Shown here: one piece after another, positions 44,835-53,591 of the stretch | Layout of the letters: each line of letters opens with the position of its first letter | Position numbering within the stretch: the stretch's first letter is position 1 | Assembly: GCA_027622005.1 (NCBI GenBank) | Contig: JAQBZH010000014.1 | Coordinates: 1 to 57,604, forward strand | Length of the DNA stretch: 57,604 nucleotides | Direction of reading: 5' to 3' | Source: Bacteroidota bacterium | GTDB taxonomy: Bacteria; Bacteroidota; Rhodothermia; Rhodothermales; UBA10348 | The notes under the pieces: generated by a model | Told to the model about the DNA's origin: nothing | The model's input: the letters and a program-made list of their open reading frames with translations, nothing else | Databases searched by the model: none | Program-made: the position numbers and the translations under genes

Positions 44835-46280
44835 GTGTCGCAAACGTTTTTCACTCGAATAAAAGTCCCACACGTGTTTACCCTGCTGACCGGGGTCATC
44901 CTATTTGCAAGCTTGTTGACATGGATCATCCCTTCGGGATCCTATGAGCGCCGTCCGATGCAGGTGGGATCCGTTGAGCGAAACGTCATAGTCCCTGACA
45001 GCTATTCTCAGACGCCAAAACACTATTCACCGGGCGGAATTTTGCTTTCTGAATCGGTGGAAGGAGCAGCGGCTCCCGTCAGCGTCCAAGGCTTTTTAAG
45101 CGCCATTCCTCGGGGAATGGAAGCCGCGGCAGATATCATCTTTTTCATTTTTGTGGTTGGAGGCGTGTTCGGAATCCTCCAGCGAACCGGCGCCATCGTT
45201 TCGGGAGTCCACTCGCTCTTGACGCGGTTTCGACATTCCGGAACACTGTTGATCATTTTGTTGATGTCCGCCGTGGCCATTGGTGGCTCCACCTTGGGCA
45301 TGGGAGAGGAGTTTATCCCGTTGGTGCCCCTGTTTTTGATCGTCTCTAAAGAATTGGGCTATGACCGCGCCTTTGGACTCGCGCTGGTTTTTGTGGCGGC
45401 GGAAACGGGGTTTGCCGCATCCACCACCAATCCATTTACGGTAAACATCGCCCAGGGGATCGCTGAACTCCCCTTGAATAGCTTGTTGGGATTTCGCACC
45501 GTGTTTCTCGTGTGCGCGCTGGCCGTTGTGCTGACCTACGTCCTGCGCTACGGCGCTCGCGTAAAAGCGGACCGAAGCGCATCGGTCATGCCCGACGATC
45601 CGTTTGACCTCGGCGATGTTGACATTCAAATCGATTCCTTCACGAAGAGACACCGCTGGATCCTGCTTTCCTGCGTAGGCATTTTTGGCTTCATCCTATA
45701 TGCGGTTCAGGCCTACGGCTGGTGGATGGCGGAAATGGGAGGCGGATTTCTGTTGATGGGCATCGTGGCCGTCGCTATTTCCCGCATCTCGCTGAGTGAC
45801 GCGGCCAGCGCCATGGCTAAGGGTATGGAGGAAATGGTGGTCGCGGCGCTGGTTGTCGGATTTGCCCGCGGAGTTCAGGTCGTTCTAGAGGACGCCCAGG
45901 TCCTCGACACCATCGTGTTTTATGCCGCAAACCTACTTCAAAACTTTTCGACGGTCGTTGCTGCCATCGGGATGTTCGTTTTCCAGTCCTTTTTGAACTT
46001 TTTTATTCCTTCGGGCTCTGGCCAGGCTGCGGTGACTATGCCCATTATGGCGCCACTGGCTGATGTCTTAGGGCTTTCTCGCCAAGTGGCCGTTTTTGCT
46101 TTTACCTGCGGCGATGGCCTTTCCAATACCATCATACCAACCTCGGGAATCTTGATGGCGATGCTTGGATTGGCGGGAATTCCGTATGACAAGTGGCTTC
46201 GGTTTATGGTGCCCTTATTCTTGAGGCTTTCCCTATTAGCGGCCATTTTTCTAGTGGTGATGGTGTTTTTGGGCCTTTAG
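44835..46280 (+). CDS. YfcC-family membrane transporter
   Basis: 481 residues with about 11-12 membrane helices. The N-terminal KVPHVFTLLTGVILFASLLTWIIPSGSYER is typical of the YfcC/DUF1504 group in the ion-transporter superfamily. The GMGEEFIPLVPLFLIVSKELGYDR loop and the C-terminal re-entrant hairpin FFIPSGSGQAAVTMPIMAPLADVLGLSRQ are also characteristic. These proteins are proposed to carry C4-dicarboxylates, or basic amino acids or peptides. GTG start at 44835. A D-aminopeptidase gene two genes downstream suggests peptide or amino-acid use, by inference only. Confidence 0.88.
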   Translation: MSQTFFTRIKVPHVFTLLTGVILFASLLTWIIPSGSYERRPMQVGSVERNVIVPDSYSQTPKHYSPGGILLSESVEGAAAPVSVQGFLSAIPRGMEAAADIIFFIFVVGGVFGILQRTGAIVSGVHSLLTRFRHSGTLLIILLMSAVAIGGSTLGMGEEFIPLVPLFLIVSKELGYDRAFGLALVFVAAETGFAASTTNPFTVNIAQGIAELPLNSLLGFRTVFLVCALAVVLTYVLRYGARVKADRSASVMPDDPFDLGDVDIQIDSFTKRHRWILLSCVGIFGFILYAVQAYGWWMAEMGGGFLLMGIVAVAISRISLSDAASAMAKGMEEMVVAALVVGFARGVQVVLEDAQVLDTIVFYAANLLQNFSTVVAAIGMFVFQSFLNFFIPSGSGQAAVTMPIMAPLADVLGLSRQVAVFAFTCGDGLSNTIIPTSGILMAMLGLAGIPYDKWLRFMVPLFLRLSLLAAIFLVVMVFLGL

Positions 46281-46371
46281 AGTTCCTAAAACGAGGGGCC
46301 TAGGTAACCTGAGCGTAACCGTCCCGTATCCGTTGCGCATCGTTGGACCTTAATCTCCTTTGGAAAATTTT

Positions 46372-47007
46372 ATGTTTTCATCCTTCATCGCCCGGCTCCG
46401 ATCCATCGCATTAGTTCGGATGTTCACTGCGTTTACGCGAGTCAGTTTGGCTATTGGTTTTTTTGCCCCTGGCCTGAAAAAAGTTCTGGGAATGCCGTTT
46501 ACCGTCCTACCTACGACTCATCCAGTCGGGTACTTTTTTGATGCTTTTTTCCAGGCGCAGGAGTTCTATTTAGCCGTGGGGCTCGCGCAAGTAATTGCTG
46601 CCTTATTACTTTTATTTCCGCGAACGGCGACTCTTGGGGCCATTTTGTACTTCCCAATAATCCTAAATATTACGATCGTCACGTGGTCTATCGGATTCGT
46701 AGGGACGAATTGGGTGACTCTATTTATGACATTGGGCTGTCTGTATCTGTTATTATGGGACTACGAAAGACTTAAAAACATCCTCCCGATCAAGGAGCGT
46801 CGGTCGTTGGCTGCCAGCAAAATGTGGATTCAAACCGCCGCCCTATTCTCTGTTCTGGGAATGCTGGGATATGCATTAGTGGCCATGATTAACTTGGCCA
46901 ATGCGTGGACGACCTTTGGCTTTCTTGGCTTCGCAATTGCGGCGGTTTTGGGGGCCATTTTTGGTCTCTTTCTCTCGCTTCATGTCCGCTTGATGCCCAG
47001 CGAGTAA
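46372..47007 (+). CDS. DoxX-like membrane protein
   Basis: 211 residues from the ATG at 46372. Four or more predicted helices are arranged as in DoxX-type proteins: FTRVSLAIGFFAPGLKKVLG near the start, then FYLAVGLAQVIAALLLLFPRTATLGAILYF. DoxX-type proteins are small membrane proteins of loosely defined redox or stress roles. The last two helices are an addition compared with the 4-helix core. Lies between the YfcC transporter and the M55 peptidase. Function uncertain. Confidence 0.65.
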   Translation: MFSSFIARLRSIALVRMFTAFTRVSLAIGFFAPGLKKVLGMPFTVLPTTHPVGYFFDAFFQAQEFYLAVGLAQVIAALLLLFPRTATLGAILYFPIILNITIVTWSIGFVGTNWVTLFMTLGCLYLLLWDYERLKNILPIKERRSLAASKMWIQTAALFSVLGMLGYALVAMINLANAWTTFGFLGFAIAAVLGAIFGLFLSLHVRLMPSE

Positions 47008-47088
47008 TAGTTCAAAACGCCGCATTTCCGGCGTGAAAAGTGCTACCTTTCCGGCGTACCTACCCCAATCGTTAGACCACCCGGACTC

Positions 47089-47988
47089 ATGCGTACTTTT
47101 TTGTTGTACACGTTTTTATTCGCGTTTTCACTTTCTGCGGCTGCCCAATCCAATCGCGAAGGCCTGAAAATATACATTTCGGCCGATATGGAAGGTCTCA
47201 CAGGAGCAGTAACGGGCGAACAACTCGGCCCAACGGGCTTCGAATACGCTCGATTTCGTCAGATTATGACCGATGAAGTCAACGCCGTAATCTCAGCTGC
47301 AAGGGAAGAGGGCGCGACGGAGTTTTTGGTCAGCGACTCTCATGGTAACGGCCAAAATCTTCTGATCGAACAGCTTCCGGACGATGTTCAGATCGTGCGT
47401 TCTTGGCCCCGGGCTTTGGGAATGATGCATGGTATCGACGAGACTTTTGACGGGGTCATTTTTGTCGGATATCACTCGAGTACGTCTAACTCTGAGGGGG
47501 TCCGGGCGCACACCAAGTCGAGCGCCAACCTGACAGACCTCCAACTCAACGGGGAGCACGTTTCGGAAGGGTCATGGAATGCGGCCATTGCAGGCCACTT
47601 TAATGTCCCTGTTATTTTGGTTACCGGCGATGACGCAGCCGTAGCGGAAGTCAGCGCGGCACTAGGCCCGATTGAAGGTGCCGTGGTCAAGATGAATCAC
47701 GGATTTCACTCCGCGACGACGATGACACCGGCAGCTGGTCAAAAACTCATCCGGGAAAAAACGCGTGCAGCGATTAGGCGCATCTCCGAGTTTAAGCCCT
47801 TCAAGCTATATGGCCCGCCGGTCGTCCAATTTAGCCTAAAGCATTATCAACCAGCGGAGCTCCTAGCGTATCTGAAATTCGTGCGCCGGGTTGATTCTCA
47901 TACCATTGAGTACCTGGCCGACGATATGATTGACGCTTCGAAATTTATGCAGTTCGTTTTGGATTATAGCGTGACCATCAACCCTTAA
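47089..47988 (+). CDS. Secreted M55-family D-aminopeptidase
   Basis: 299 residues with a signal peptide (MRTFLLYTFLFAFSLSAAAQ). DppA-type zinc aminopeptidase: metal-binding SADMEG (about 31-36), DSHGNG, GYHSSTSNSEG and a conserved VSEGSWNAAIAGHFNVPVILVTGDD segment. DppA homologues form decameric rings and cut D-Ala peptides, or act as general peptidases in Bacteroidota. Exported here, it would act in the periplasm on cell-wall or food peptides. Follows DoxX and YfcC genes on the same strand. Confidence 0.92.
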   Translation: MRTFLLYTFLFAFSLSAAAQSNREGLKIYISADMEGLTGAVTGEQLGPTGFEYARFRQIMTDEVNAVISAAREEGATEFLVSDSHGNGQNLLIEQLPDDVQIVRSWPRALGMMHGIDETFDGVIFVGYHSSTSNSEGVRAHTKSSANLTDLQLNGEHVSEGSWNAAIAGHFNVPVILVTGDDAAVAEVSAALGPIEGAVVKMNHGFHSATTMTPAAGQKLIREKTRAAIRRISEFKPFKLYGPPVVQFSLKHYQPAELLAYLKFVRRVDSHTIEYLADDMIDASKFMQFVLDYSVTINP

Positions 47989-48043
47989 TTGGAACCACCC
48001 TATTCACGCTTGAACGTCTAAAACCGAAGTGCTGGATTTTCGA

Positions 48044-48286
48044 ATGATCACCATCACTCAAGAGACCCTCAAAACTGCAAAGGCATCCTGCTCATGCGGA
48101 CACGATTTGAACAGCGTTTGGATCCGTCCCAGAGCGCACCATAAACCGGTCAAGTTTTGGTACGCCATTTTTTGGGGGATTTCAGGGGGAAAACCCGATA
48201 AAATTGAGTGGGTTTGCCGAGTGTGCCATGAGGTTGTTGCGACGTCCACCGACCCCGTCCATTTATTACATTACCGGCACGAATAG
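48044..48286 (+). CDS. Small protein with a CxC...CxxC zinc-binding pattern
   Basis: 80 residues from the ATG at 48044 (MITITQETLKTAKASCSCGHD). An upstream frame of five codons is open but without an ATG. Cysteines in CSCG and CRVC plus several histidines (RAHHK, CHE, HLLHYRH) suggest a zinc ribbon. It has no recognised family. It lies between the M55 peptidase and the symporter genes, which read toward it. Confidence 0.55.
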   Translation: MITITQETLKTAKASCSCGHDLNSVWIRPRAHHKPVKFWYAIFWGISGGKPDKIEWVCRVCHEVVATSTDPVHLLHYRHE

Positions 48287-48317
48287 AGGATAGCAGGTTG
48301 GAACGTCACCAGAGGTT

Positions 48318-50150
48318 TTACTCTGCCGTATCGCTCATTCCGATGTTCACAGCTGGTCCGGCCCCCTCCGGCTCCCTAATCGACATGATCAGTTCTTGCA
48401 CCGATTGGTCGGGCGCTGGGAAAAAGGGAGTTAACCCAATGGTGACGACGAAATTCAGCACCATTCCTATCACTCCAATCCCTTGGGGTCCAATGCCAAA
48501 GGCCCAGGGCGTCCAGCCGCCATACACGCTGCCCAAAATATAGGTGGCGGTAAAGACTATGCCCACCATCATCCCGATCATGGCGGGAACGGTGCCCACT
48601 CGTTTGGAGAAAATACCCAGGACAATCACCGGGAAAAAGCTGGCAGCAGCGAGTCCAAAGGCAAATGCGACAACCTGGCTTACAAACCCGGGGGGATAAA
48701 TGCCCAAAAATCCTGATATGACTACTGCCAAGCCGATGACCACGCGTCCAATCAGCAGTCGCTGGGTTTCGGTTGCCTTCGGGTTGATAATTCGATAATA
48801 CAGGTCGTGGGCAACGCTCGACGAAATGACCAAAAGCAATCCACTCGCTGTAGAAAGAGCCGCAGCTAGTCCACCTGCGGCTACCAACGCAATGATCCAG
48901 TTGGCTAGCCCAGCCATTTCGGGGGTGGCGAGGACAATAATGTCCTGATCTGGTCCAACCAGATTTGCTTGCCGGAGCACCGCTCGACCATCTTCACCTC
49001 CTTCTTCACCAGCCAGCCATTTTTGATGATTCTTACGGATACCCGCCACTTGGATGGTCCCCAAGTTGCCGCTACGAAATAGCTCATTTTCTTCCAGACG
49101 CGCACCGCCGGTGTAGGAAAGGCGCCCGTCACCATCGTCCATCCACAAGATCAATCCCGTCTTCTCCCACGTTCGAAACCAGTCGGGAAGTTCGGCTTCC
49201 GTTTTCCCGTGCAGCCCATCAAGCATCGTGTACCGGGCAAAAGCGCCTATTGCGGGGGCAGTCAAATACAGCAGGGCAATAAAAAGAAGGGCCCAAAAGG
49301 CACTCCATCGGGCCGCTGCGACTGTTTTTACGGTGTAAAAGCGGACAATCACGTGGGGCAGACCCGCCGTGCCGGCCATCAACGCAAGCGTCACACAAAA
49401 TACATTCAGCTTATTCCAGCTACCGGTAAACGGTTCGGTGTACGAAGCGAATCCGAGGTCCGCGCTGATCAGATTGAGTTTTTCGAGCAACGGAACGGTT
49501 TCGCCAACCAGCGGGCTGCCCAACCCGATTTGCGGAATGGCGCTACCGGTCAAATCCAGACTGATCGCTATGGCGGGCGTTAGAAAAGCCGTGATCAACA
49601 CCCAATACTGCGCGACCTGTGTCCAGGTGATGCCCTTCATGCCACCTAGCGTTGCATACACGAATACGATGGCGACGCCCACATACACTCCTACGTTGAC
49701 ATCGACCTCCAAAAACCGAGAAAACACGATGCCCACACCCCTCATTTGGCCTGCAACGTACGTGAAACTGATAAAAATGGCGCACACGACTGCCACAATC
49801 CGGATTCCATTGGAGCGAAATCGGTCCCCGATGAAGTCTGGCACCGTGTAGTGGCCGAATTTTCGAAGGTAGGGGGCCAGTAGTAGTGCCAGGAGGACAT
49901 ATCCCCCCGTCCAGCCCATCAAATACATTCCGCCTGTATACCCTAGGGTTGATATCAACCCGGCCATGGAAATGAACGAGGCTGCGCTCATCCAGTCCGC
50001 TGCGGTGGCCATCCCATTGGCAATGGCCGGAATTCCTTGTCCGGCAACGTAGAAGCCCTTGGTGTCGGAAACCCTTGAGCGCCACGCAATGAACAAATAG
50101 AGCGAAAAGGTCACCCCTACAAAAAGAAACGTCCAGATCTGTACGCTCAT
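48318..50150 (-). CDS. Sodium:solute symporter, large subunit
   Basis: 610 residues from the ATG at 50148-50150 (MSVQIWTFLFVGVTFSLYLF...). SSS-family, about 13-14 helices. Typical segments: KGFYVAGQGIPAIANGMATAADWMSAASFISMAGLI, YLMGWTGGYVLLALLLAPYLRKFG, TLGGMKGITWTQVAQYWVL and AGLPHVIVRFYTVKTV. An insertion of about 100 residues after YTMLDGLHG is hydrophilic and outside the core. This is the acetate/monocarboxylate-type group that is always paired with a DUF4212 small subunit. Its start overlaps the DUF4212 stop by 4 bp (ATGA). Likely carries a monocarboxylate; substrate not provable from sequence. Confidence 0.94.
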   Translation of the reverse strand: MSVQIWTFLFVGVTFSLYLFIAWRSRVSDTKGFYVAGQGIPAIANGMATAADWMSAASFISMAGLISTLGYTGGMYLMGWTGGYVLLALLLAPYLRKFGHYTVPDFIGDRFRSNGIRIVAVVCAIFISFTYVAGQMRGVGIVFSRFLEVDVNVGVYVGVAIVFVYATLGGMKGITWTQVAQYWVLITAFLTPAIAISLDLTGSAIPQIGLGSPLVGETVPLLEKLNLISADLGFASYTEPFTGSWNKLNVFCVTLALMAGTAGLPHVIVRFYTVKTVAAARWSAFWALLFIALLYLTAPAIGAFARYTMLDGLHGKTEAELPDWFRTWEKTGLILWMDDGDGRLSYTGGARLEENELFRSGNLGTIQVAGIRKNHQKWLAGEEGGEDGRAVLRQANLVGPDQDIIVLATPEMAGLANWIIALVAAGGLAAALSTASGLLLVISSSVAHDLYYRIINPKATETQRLLIGRVVIGLAVVISGFLGIYPPGFVSQVVAFAFGLAAASFFPVIVLGIFSKRVGTVPAMIGMMVGIVFTATYILGSVYGGWTPWAFGIGPQGIGVIGMVLNFVVTIGLTPFFPAPDQSVQELIMSIREPEGAGPAVNIGMSDTAE

Positions 50151-50464
50151 GCCGCACTCCCATTTGCCTGTCCGAGGGCCACGAGGTCCTCGTGATGTGC
50201 GCGGTCCAACCGGTTCAACAAGAGAGCGTAAATCAGGATAAGCACCACAAAAACGATGATGCTGCCCTGTTGAGCGAACCAAAAGCCGAGTGGATATCCC
50301 CCCAAGTGGTAGGCGTTAAGTGAGTCGGCAAACAAGATCCCGGCACCGAGCCCCACGCTTGCCCAAATGATCAACAAAACGGCCATGATGACCACGTTTT
50401 TCTTCCAGTATCGCGCGGTGGCGAGAGCGACTTCGGGATTAACGGGGGCTGGGGGGCGTTCCAT
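50147..50464 (-). CDS. DUF4212 symporter small subunit
   Basis: 105 residues with two membrane helices: about 24-46 (VVIMAVLLIIWASVGLGAGILF) and 62-82 (FAQQGSIIVFVVLILIYALLLN). Between them lies YHLGGYPLGFWFAQQGS, the conserved DUF4212 signature. It forms the small partner of the SSS transporter encoded just downstream with an ATGA overlap, so the two are translationally coupled. Length normal. Confidence 0.94.
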   Translation of the reverse strand: MERPPAPVNPEVALATARYWKKNVVIMAVLLIIWASVGLGAGILFADSLNAYHLGGYPLGFWFAQQGSIIVFVVLILIYALLLNRLDRAHHEDLVALGQANGSAA

Positions 50465-50557
50465 GTGGACCTTAACGTACTATTTCAGTTTGCACAAATC
50501 GGGGTCAAATATAATCGCATCGGTCTATTTCCCAACGGAATAAGCTGACAGCCGTCT

Positions 50558-51244
50558 TTACTTATGGCCCGTCGCGGCTAGGGCCGCCGATACGAGTTCC
50601 GACATGACTTCATATCCCTCTTTAGAAAGATGAACACCATCCGTAGCTAATGACGCTTGAAGTCCATTTTTGCCGTCGGTCATCCTCGAAAAATAGTCGA
50701 GGTACATGAAGCCGTGGCTATCGGCGTACGCGCGAATCAGTTCGTTAAGCGCCGGGATCTTGGTGTTGGGACTCAGGCCCGGACGCCAGGGATAGTCATA
50801 GGCCGGAAGAACAGAGGCGATGATCACCTCCAAGCCGTTGGCATATCCCAGTTCGGCCATCGACGCGATATTGTCCACGATGGCGTCCAGCGTGATCGGA
50901 CCCTGGTTTTCCGCAATGTCGTTGGTCCCCGCCAGAATGACCACGAACGACGGGCGAAGCTGGATCACGTCCTGCCTAAAGCGAATCAGCATCTGGGCCG
51001 TGGTCTGGCCGCTGATGCCCCTATTTACATACGGCTTCCCTTCGAAAAATTCGGGATACAAGTCGCTCCAGCCTTCCGTGATCGAATCTCCCATAAAAAC
51101 GACCCGCCCTTGAGCTGCTGGGCCCGCTGCTAGCACGGCGTTCTCCGCTTCAAAACGCTTCAGATTGGCCCAGTCTTGGGCCTGGGCTTGGGCGGTCGAT
51201 CCAATGACCATTGTAAACATAAAAATGGCGAAATATGCTTTCAT
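50558..51244 (-). CDS. Secreted SGNH/GDSL hydrolase
   Basis: 228 residues with a signal peptide (about 1-22, ending AQAQAQ). All four SGNH blocks are present: block I FMGDSITEGW with S54, block II VNRGISGQTT, block III LAGTNDIAENQG, and block V DGVHLSKEGY with the catalytic Asp and His. Likely an exported esterase or deacetylase acting on polysaccharide or lipid esters. Stands alone; gaps on both sides. Confidence 0.93.
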   Translation of the reverse strand: MKAYFAIFMFTMVIGSTAQAQAQDWANLKRFEAENAVLAAGPAAQGRVVFMGDSITEGWSDLYPEFFEGKPYVNRGISGQTTAQMLIRFRQDVIQLRPSFVVILAGTNDIAENQGPITLDAIVDNIASMAELGYANGLEVIIASVLPAYDYPWRPGLSPNTKIPALNELIRAYADSHGFMYLDYFSRMTDGKNGLQASLATDGVHLSKEGYEVMSELVSAALAATGHK

Positions 51245-51532
51245 CGGAAGTAGGGGTTGGGGAGCAAGTGGGGCTCAGGCCCAAAATAGCGCGTGATGAG
51301 GCGCAATAGCGAGCTCCAATCGGATTGGGAATCGCCATTCGGGTTCAGAGATCTTCTTCTTCTAGAGCTCTCCGGCTTCAGGATGCCTAACTGCGTATGC
51401 ACCTCTCCCGCTTCTGGGAGCCGAAAAGAACTTCGCCCACATGGTTATTAACGGCAAAACGAAGAACAAATAACGAGCCTTTATGCTCTTTGGGTTTCCC
51501 AACCTTTCCTACTATTTACAGCTTAATTCGGC

Positions 51533-51970
51533 CTATTTACCCCCTTTCGGACTTTCTAAACTTTTAGCATGGGTCCCCATCACGCTTTTATCGGGGGCTA
51601 TAATCGAAACGCTAACCACGATTCCCTTCTCGTTCCGGTTGAATTTCATGGTCGGAAACTGGCCGTTGATCGCACCACGAACTTGCGCTCCCGCTGGAAT
51701 TATGATTTCAAACTCGTCATCTCCAATCGGCTTTAATTGGGCCGGCATAGGCATACCGTCCCGCTTGTAGCTTAACGTGTTTTTATACACCGTAAAAACT
51801 CGCCCTTCGTAAGAGCCTGCGTACTCATTTACGTTTTTGACTTCGGCCGTCTTTAGGGAGTCGGCGTCTTGGGCGGTAGCATTCCCCACGGAACTAGCGC
51901 TTACAACGAGTCCCATGAGCAGAATAAAAAGGCGGGTTGTATGGAGTTTGGGGGCTTGATTATGATTCAT
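51533..51970 (-). CDS. Small secreted protein, unknown function
   Basis: 145 residues with a signal peptide (LFILLMGLVVSASSVGNATAQ). The mature part is one beta-rich domain (VNEYAGSYEGRVFTVYKNTLSYKRDGMP ... DDEFEI ... GQFPTMKFNRNEKGIVVSVSI). It resembles the DUF3471-type modules that follow beta-lactamase-like domains, here free-standing. Divergent from the ToxR-type regulator gene 116 bp away, so a regulatory link is possible but unproven. Confidence 0.7.
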   Translation of the reverse strand: MNHNQAPKLHTTRLFILLMGLVVSASSVGNATAQDADSLKTAEVKNVNEYAGSYEGRVFTVYKNTLSYKRDGMPMPAQLKPIGDDEFEIIIPAGAQVRGAINGQFPTMKFNRNEKGIVVSVSIIAPDKSVMGTHAKSLESPKGGK

Positions 51971-52086
51971 GATGATCTTCTTTTAGTTAATTGGACGCTA
52001 TGACCTGTACAATAACCCTATATGATAATCGTTAACCTGAAGAAAACCTCTCGTTTCACTTCTTTTACCCTTTCTTGGCACCCAAA

Positions 52087-52716
52087 ATGGAAAATCACCA
52101 AACTAAACAGCATCAATGGGTACCTTTTGTGCTCGGTCAAACGCGGATTGAACCCCTTTTGAATCAAATTAGGATTGGAGACCAAGTGGTGTGCGTTGAG
52201 CGACAAGTTATGTTGCTTCTGCTTTTCTTGGTTGAAAACATTAATCAAGTGGTCACGAGGGACCGACTCCACGCAGCCCTTTGGCCAGCTGACGACACAA
52301 ATGATGAGGCGCTTACTCAAGCGGTATCCAAATTAAGAAAGGCTCTAGGAGATTGCTCCGATTCGGGCCCAACCATCGAGACTATTCGGAAAGTGGGCTA
52401 TCGATTGGTGGGTGAAGTTTCGTATTCACAACCGCTATCCGATCGTGGCGAGAAATCTTCTCGCATCGAGTCCGTCTCTTCAAAACAGCCCAAGAAACGA
52501 TATTCTCGACTCGTTTTAGCGCTTGTTTTTTTTATAACCCTAATCAATGGTGCCGCTCTTTTGACCGGGAATGCCGGAAAAATTCCTCGTATTCGACTTG
52601 TTAGAATGGAGATCCCGGCTAGTTCTTCCTTATTCCAAGAGGGCCAAAGGATGGCTGTTCCACTCGAAGATCACTCCGCCTTGGGGGCGGCTGATAGTAC
52701 CGCTGCGGCCCACTGA
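52087..52716 (+). CDS. ToxR/CadC-like membrane-bound winged-helix regulator
   Basis: 209 residues from the ATG at 52087. Residues about 1-105 form an OmpR/PhoB-type winged helix (ERQVMLLLLFLVENINQVVTRDRLHAALWPADDTNDEALTQAVSKLRKALGD...TIETIRKVGYRL). A basic linker leads to one membrane helix (about 144-162, RLVLALVFFITLINGAALL). Only about 45 residues lie beyond the membrane, much shorter than the CadC sensor domain. It would be a membrane-tethered transcription factor lacking a sensor of its own. Its end lies about 28 bp before the tRNA-Cys hairpin unit, so truncation by that rearrangement is possible. Confidence 0.8.
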   Translation: MENHQTKQHQWVPFVLGQTRIEPLLNQIRIGDQVVCVERQVMLLLLFLVENINQVVTRDRLHAALWPADDTNDEALTQAVSKLRKALGDCSDSGPTIETIRKVGYRLVGEVSYSQPLSDRGEKSSRIESVSSKQPKKRYSRLVLALVFFITLINGAALLTGNAGKIPRIRLVRMEIPASSSLFQEGQRMAVPLEDHSALGAADSTAAAH

Positions 52717-52743
52717 TCTCTCGGCGAGCTGCTCTCCCCTATG

Positions 52744-52807
52744 GGAGGTGACGGACGGATTTATTCGGGGCTCGCGCCCCTCATCGATTCGGAACGCTAC
52801 GCGTTCC
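52744..52807 (-). repeat. Copy of the tRNA-Cys 3' end with two GC-rich hairpins
   Basis: GGAGGTGACGGACGGATT at 52744-52761 is an exact 18-base copy of 52890-52907 (the 3' end of the tRNA-Cys element), 146 bp away. Hairpins GGGGC-TCGC-GCCCC (52767-52780) and GGAACGC-TAC-GCGTTCC (52791-52807) lie between copy and terminator. Read in tRNA direction the order is tRNA, terminator, hairpins, copy, as beside tRNA-Ser. Confidence 0.8.
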
Positions 52808-52844
52808 TCGGGTGAACCCTGTTCTCATCCGTGCCTGTAAACTT

Positions 52845-52889
52845 AAAAGGTCTCCTGCCCGGCACTAATGTGCCAGCCAGAAGACCTTT
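52845..52889 (-). terminator. Terminator after the tRNA-Cys element
   Basis: On the minus strand, AAAGGTCT pairs with AGACCTTT, with inner CTG/CAG and GGCAC/GTGCC pairs and an ATTA loop, ending in TTTTAAG. It directly follows the encoded CCA. Confidence 0.85.
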
Positions 52890-52974
52890 GGAGGTGACGG
52901 ACGGATTCGAACCGTCGTACAGGGTTTTGCAGACCCTTGCCTAGGCCTATCTGCTAATCCTGTAACTCGTTGCC
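52889..52974 (-). tRNA. tRNA-Cys(GCA), intact 3' part, abnormal 5' part
   Basis: On the minus strand, the part from the D-loop onward is standard: anticodon arm AGGGT-CTGCAAA-ACCCT with anticodon GCA, variable loop GTAC, T-arm GACGG-TTCGAAT-CCGTC, acceptor 3' strand CGTCACC, discriminator T (usual for Cys) and encoded CCA (52889-52891). The matching 5' acceptor strand GGTGACG is missing. The best fit, GGCAACG (52968-52974), has two mismatches and leaves a D region about 10 nt too long. Hence probably a 3' fragment or degenerate gene. The other two tRNAs here do not encode CCA. Confidence 0.6.
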
Positions 52975-53154
52975 TCCCAATAGCCTCGTTCGATGATGAC
53001 CACAGCGGGTGTGGTTATGTTCATCAGTTTTGACAACAGTACGTTGCCAATTAATGGTAAATCTAGGTGTAAAAGCACCTCAAGTCAAACAGGGAGTAGG
53101 GGGGTAAAACGGTATTTAACAGTGCTGGTGCTACCCCCTTCTGACACGCGCCTC
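52975..53154. other. Gene-free stretch right of tRNA-Cys
   Basis: No gene is seen on either strand. A small hairpin AGGTG/CACCT lies around 53068-53083 and a G-run near 53096-53104. Open frames here lack family motifs. Confidence 0.4.
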
Positions 53155-53442
53155 CTATTTCAGCAATATGAGCTTCTTGGTTGCGACGAAGTCTCCAGCT
53201 TCGATGGTCACGAGGTAAGTCACTGACGAAAGCCTTCCCGCATCGAACTGCACCGTATGGTAGCCTGCCGGCTGCGTGGTGCCGCTAACCAAAGTTGCTA
53301 CGTTTCTGCCAAGCTAGTCCGTCAAGGTGATGCGCACCTCGGAGGCGACAGGAAGCCCATAAGAAACGGTAGTGGTCGGGTTGAAAGGATTTGGGTAAGC
53401 AGCCTTCAGGACGAAGCTCTCGGGCAACCCATGTCCACGCTT
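53155..53442 (-). pseudogene. Remnant of a T9SS C-terminal sorting domain
   Basis: Reading minus from about 53432 gives LPESFVLKAAYPNPFNPTTT, then VSYGLPVASEVRITLTD, TAG (53314-53316), LGRNVATLVSGTTQPAGYHT, VQFDAGRLSSVTYLV and ...KKLILLK before the final stop (53155-53157). This is a whole type A T9SS tail, but no signal peptide or catalytic domain precedes it (a stop lies just upstream) and one codon of the D-x-LGR turn is TAG. The body of the gene has been lost. Confidence 0.85.
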
Positions 53443-53591
53443 AAGAATACTTTCGGCTTATTGGCCCCTGACTGGCAAAACCCGTCTACAGAGTACAAGG
53501 TCAGAATTGCTGAAAATAACTGCTTTCATTTGCCACCCTTCAATTTTGCATCATTTCGTTTGAATCCAGATCAATGTAGCTTTTTGCCAAT

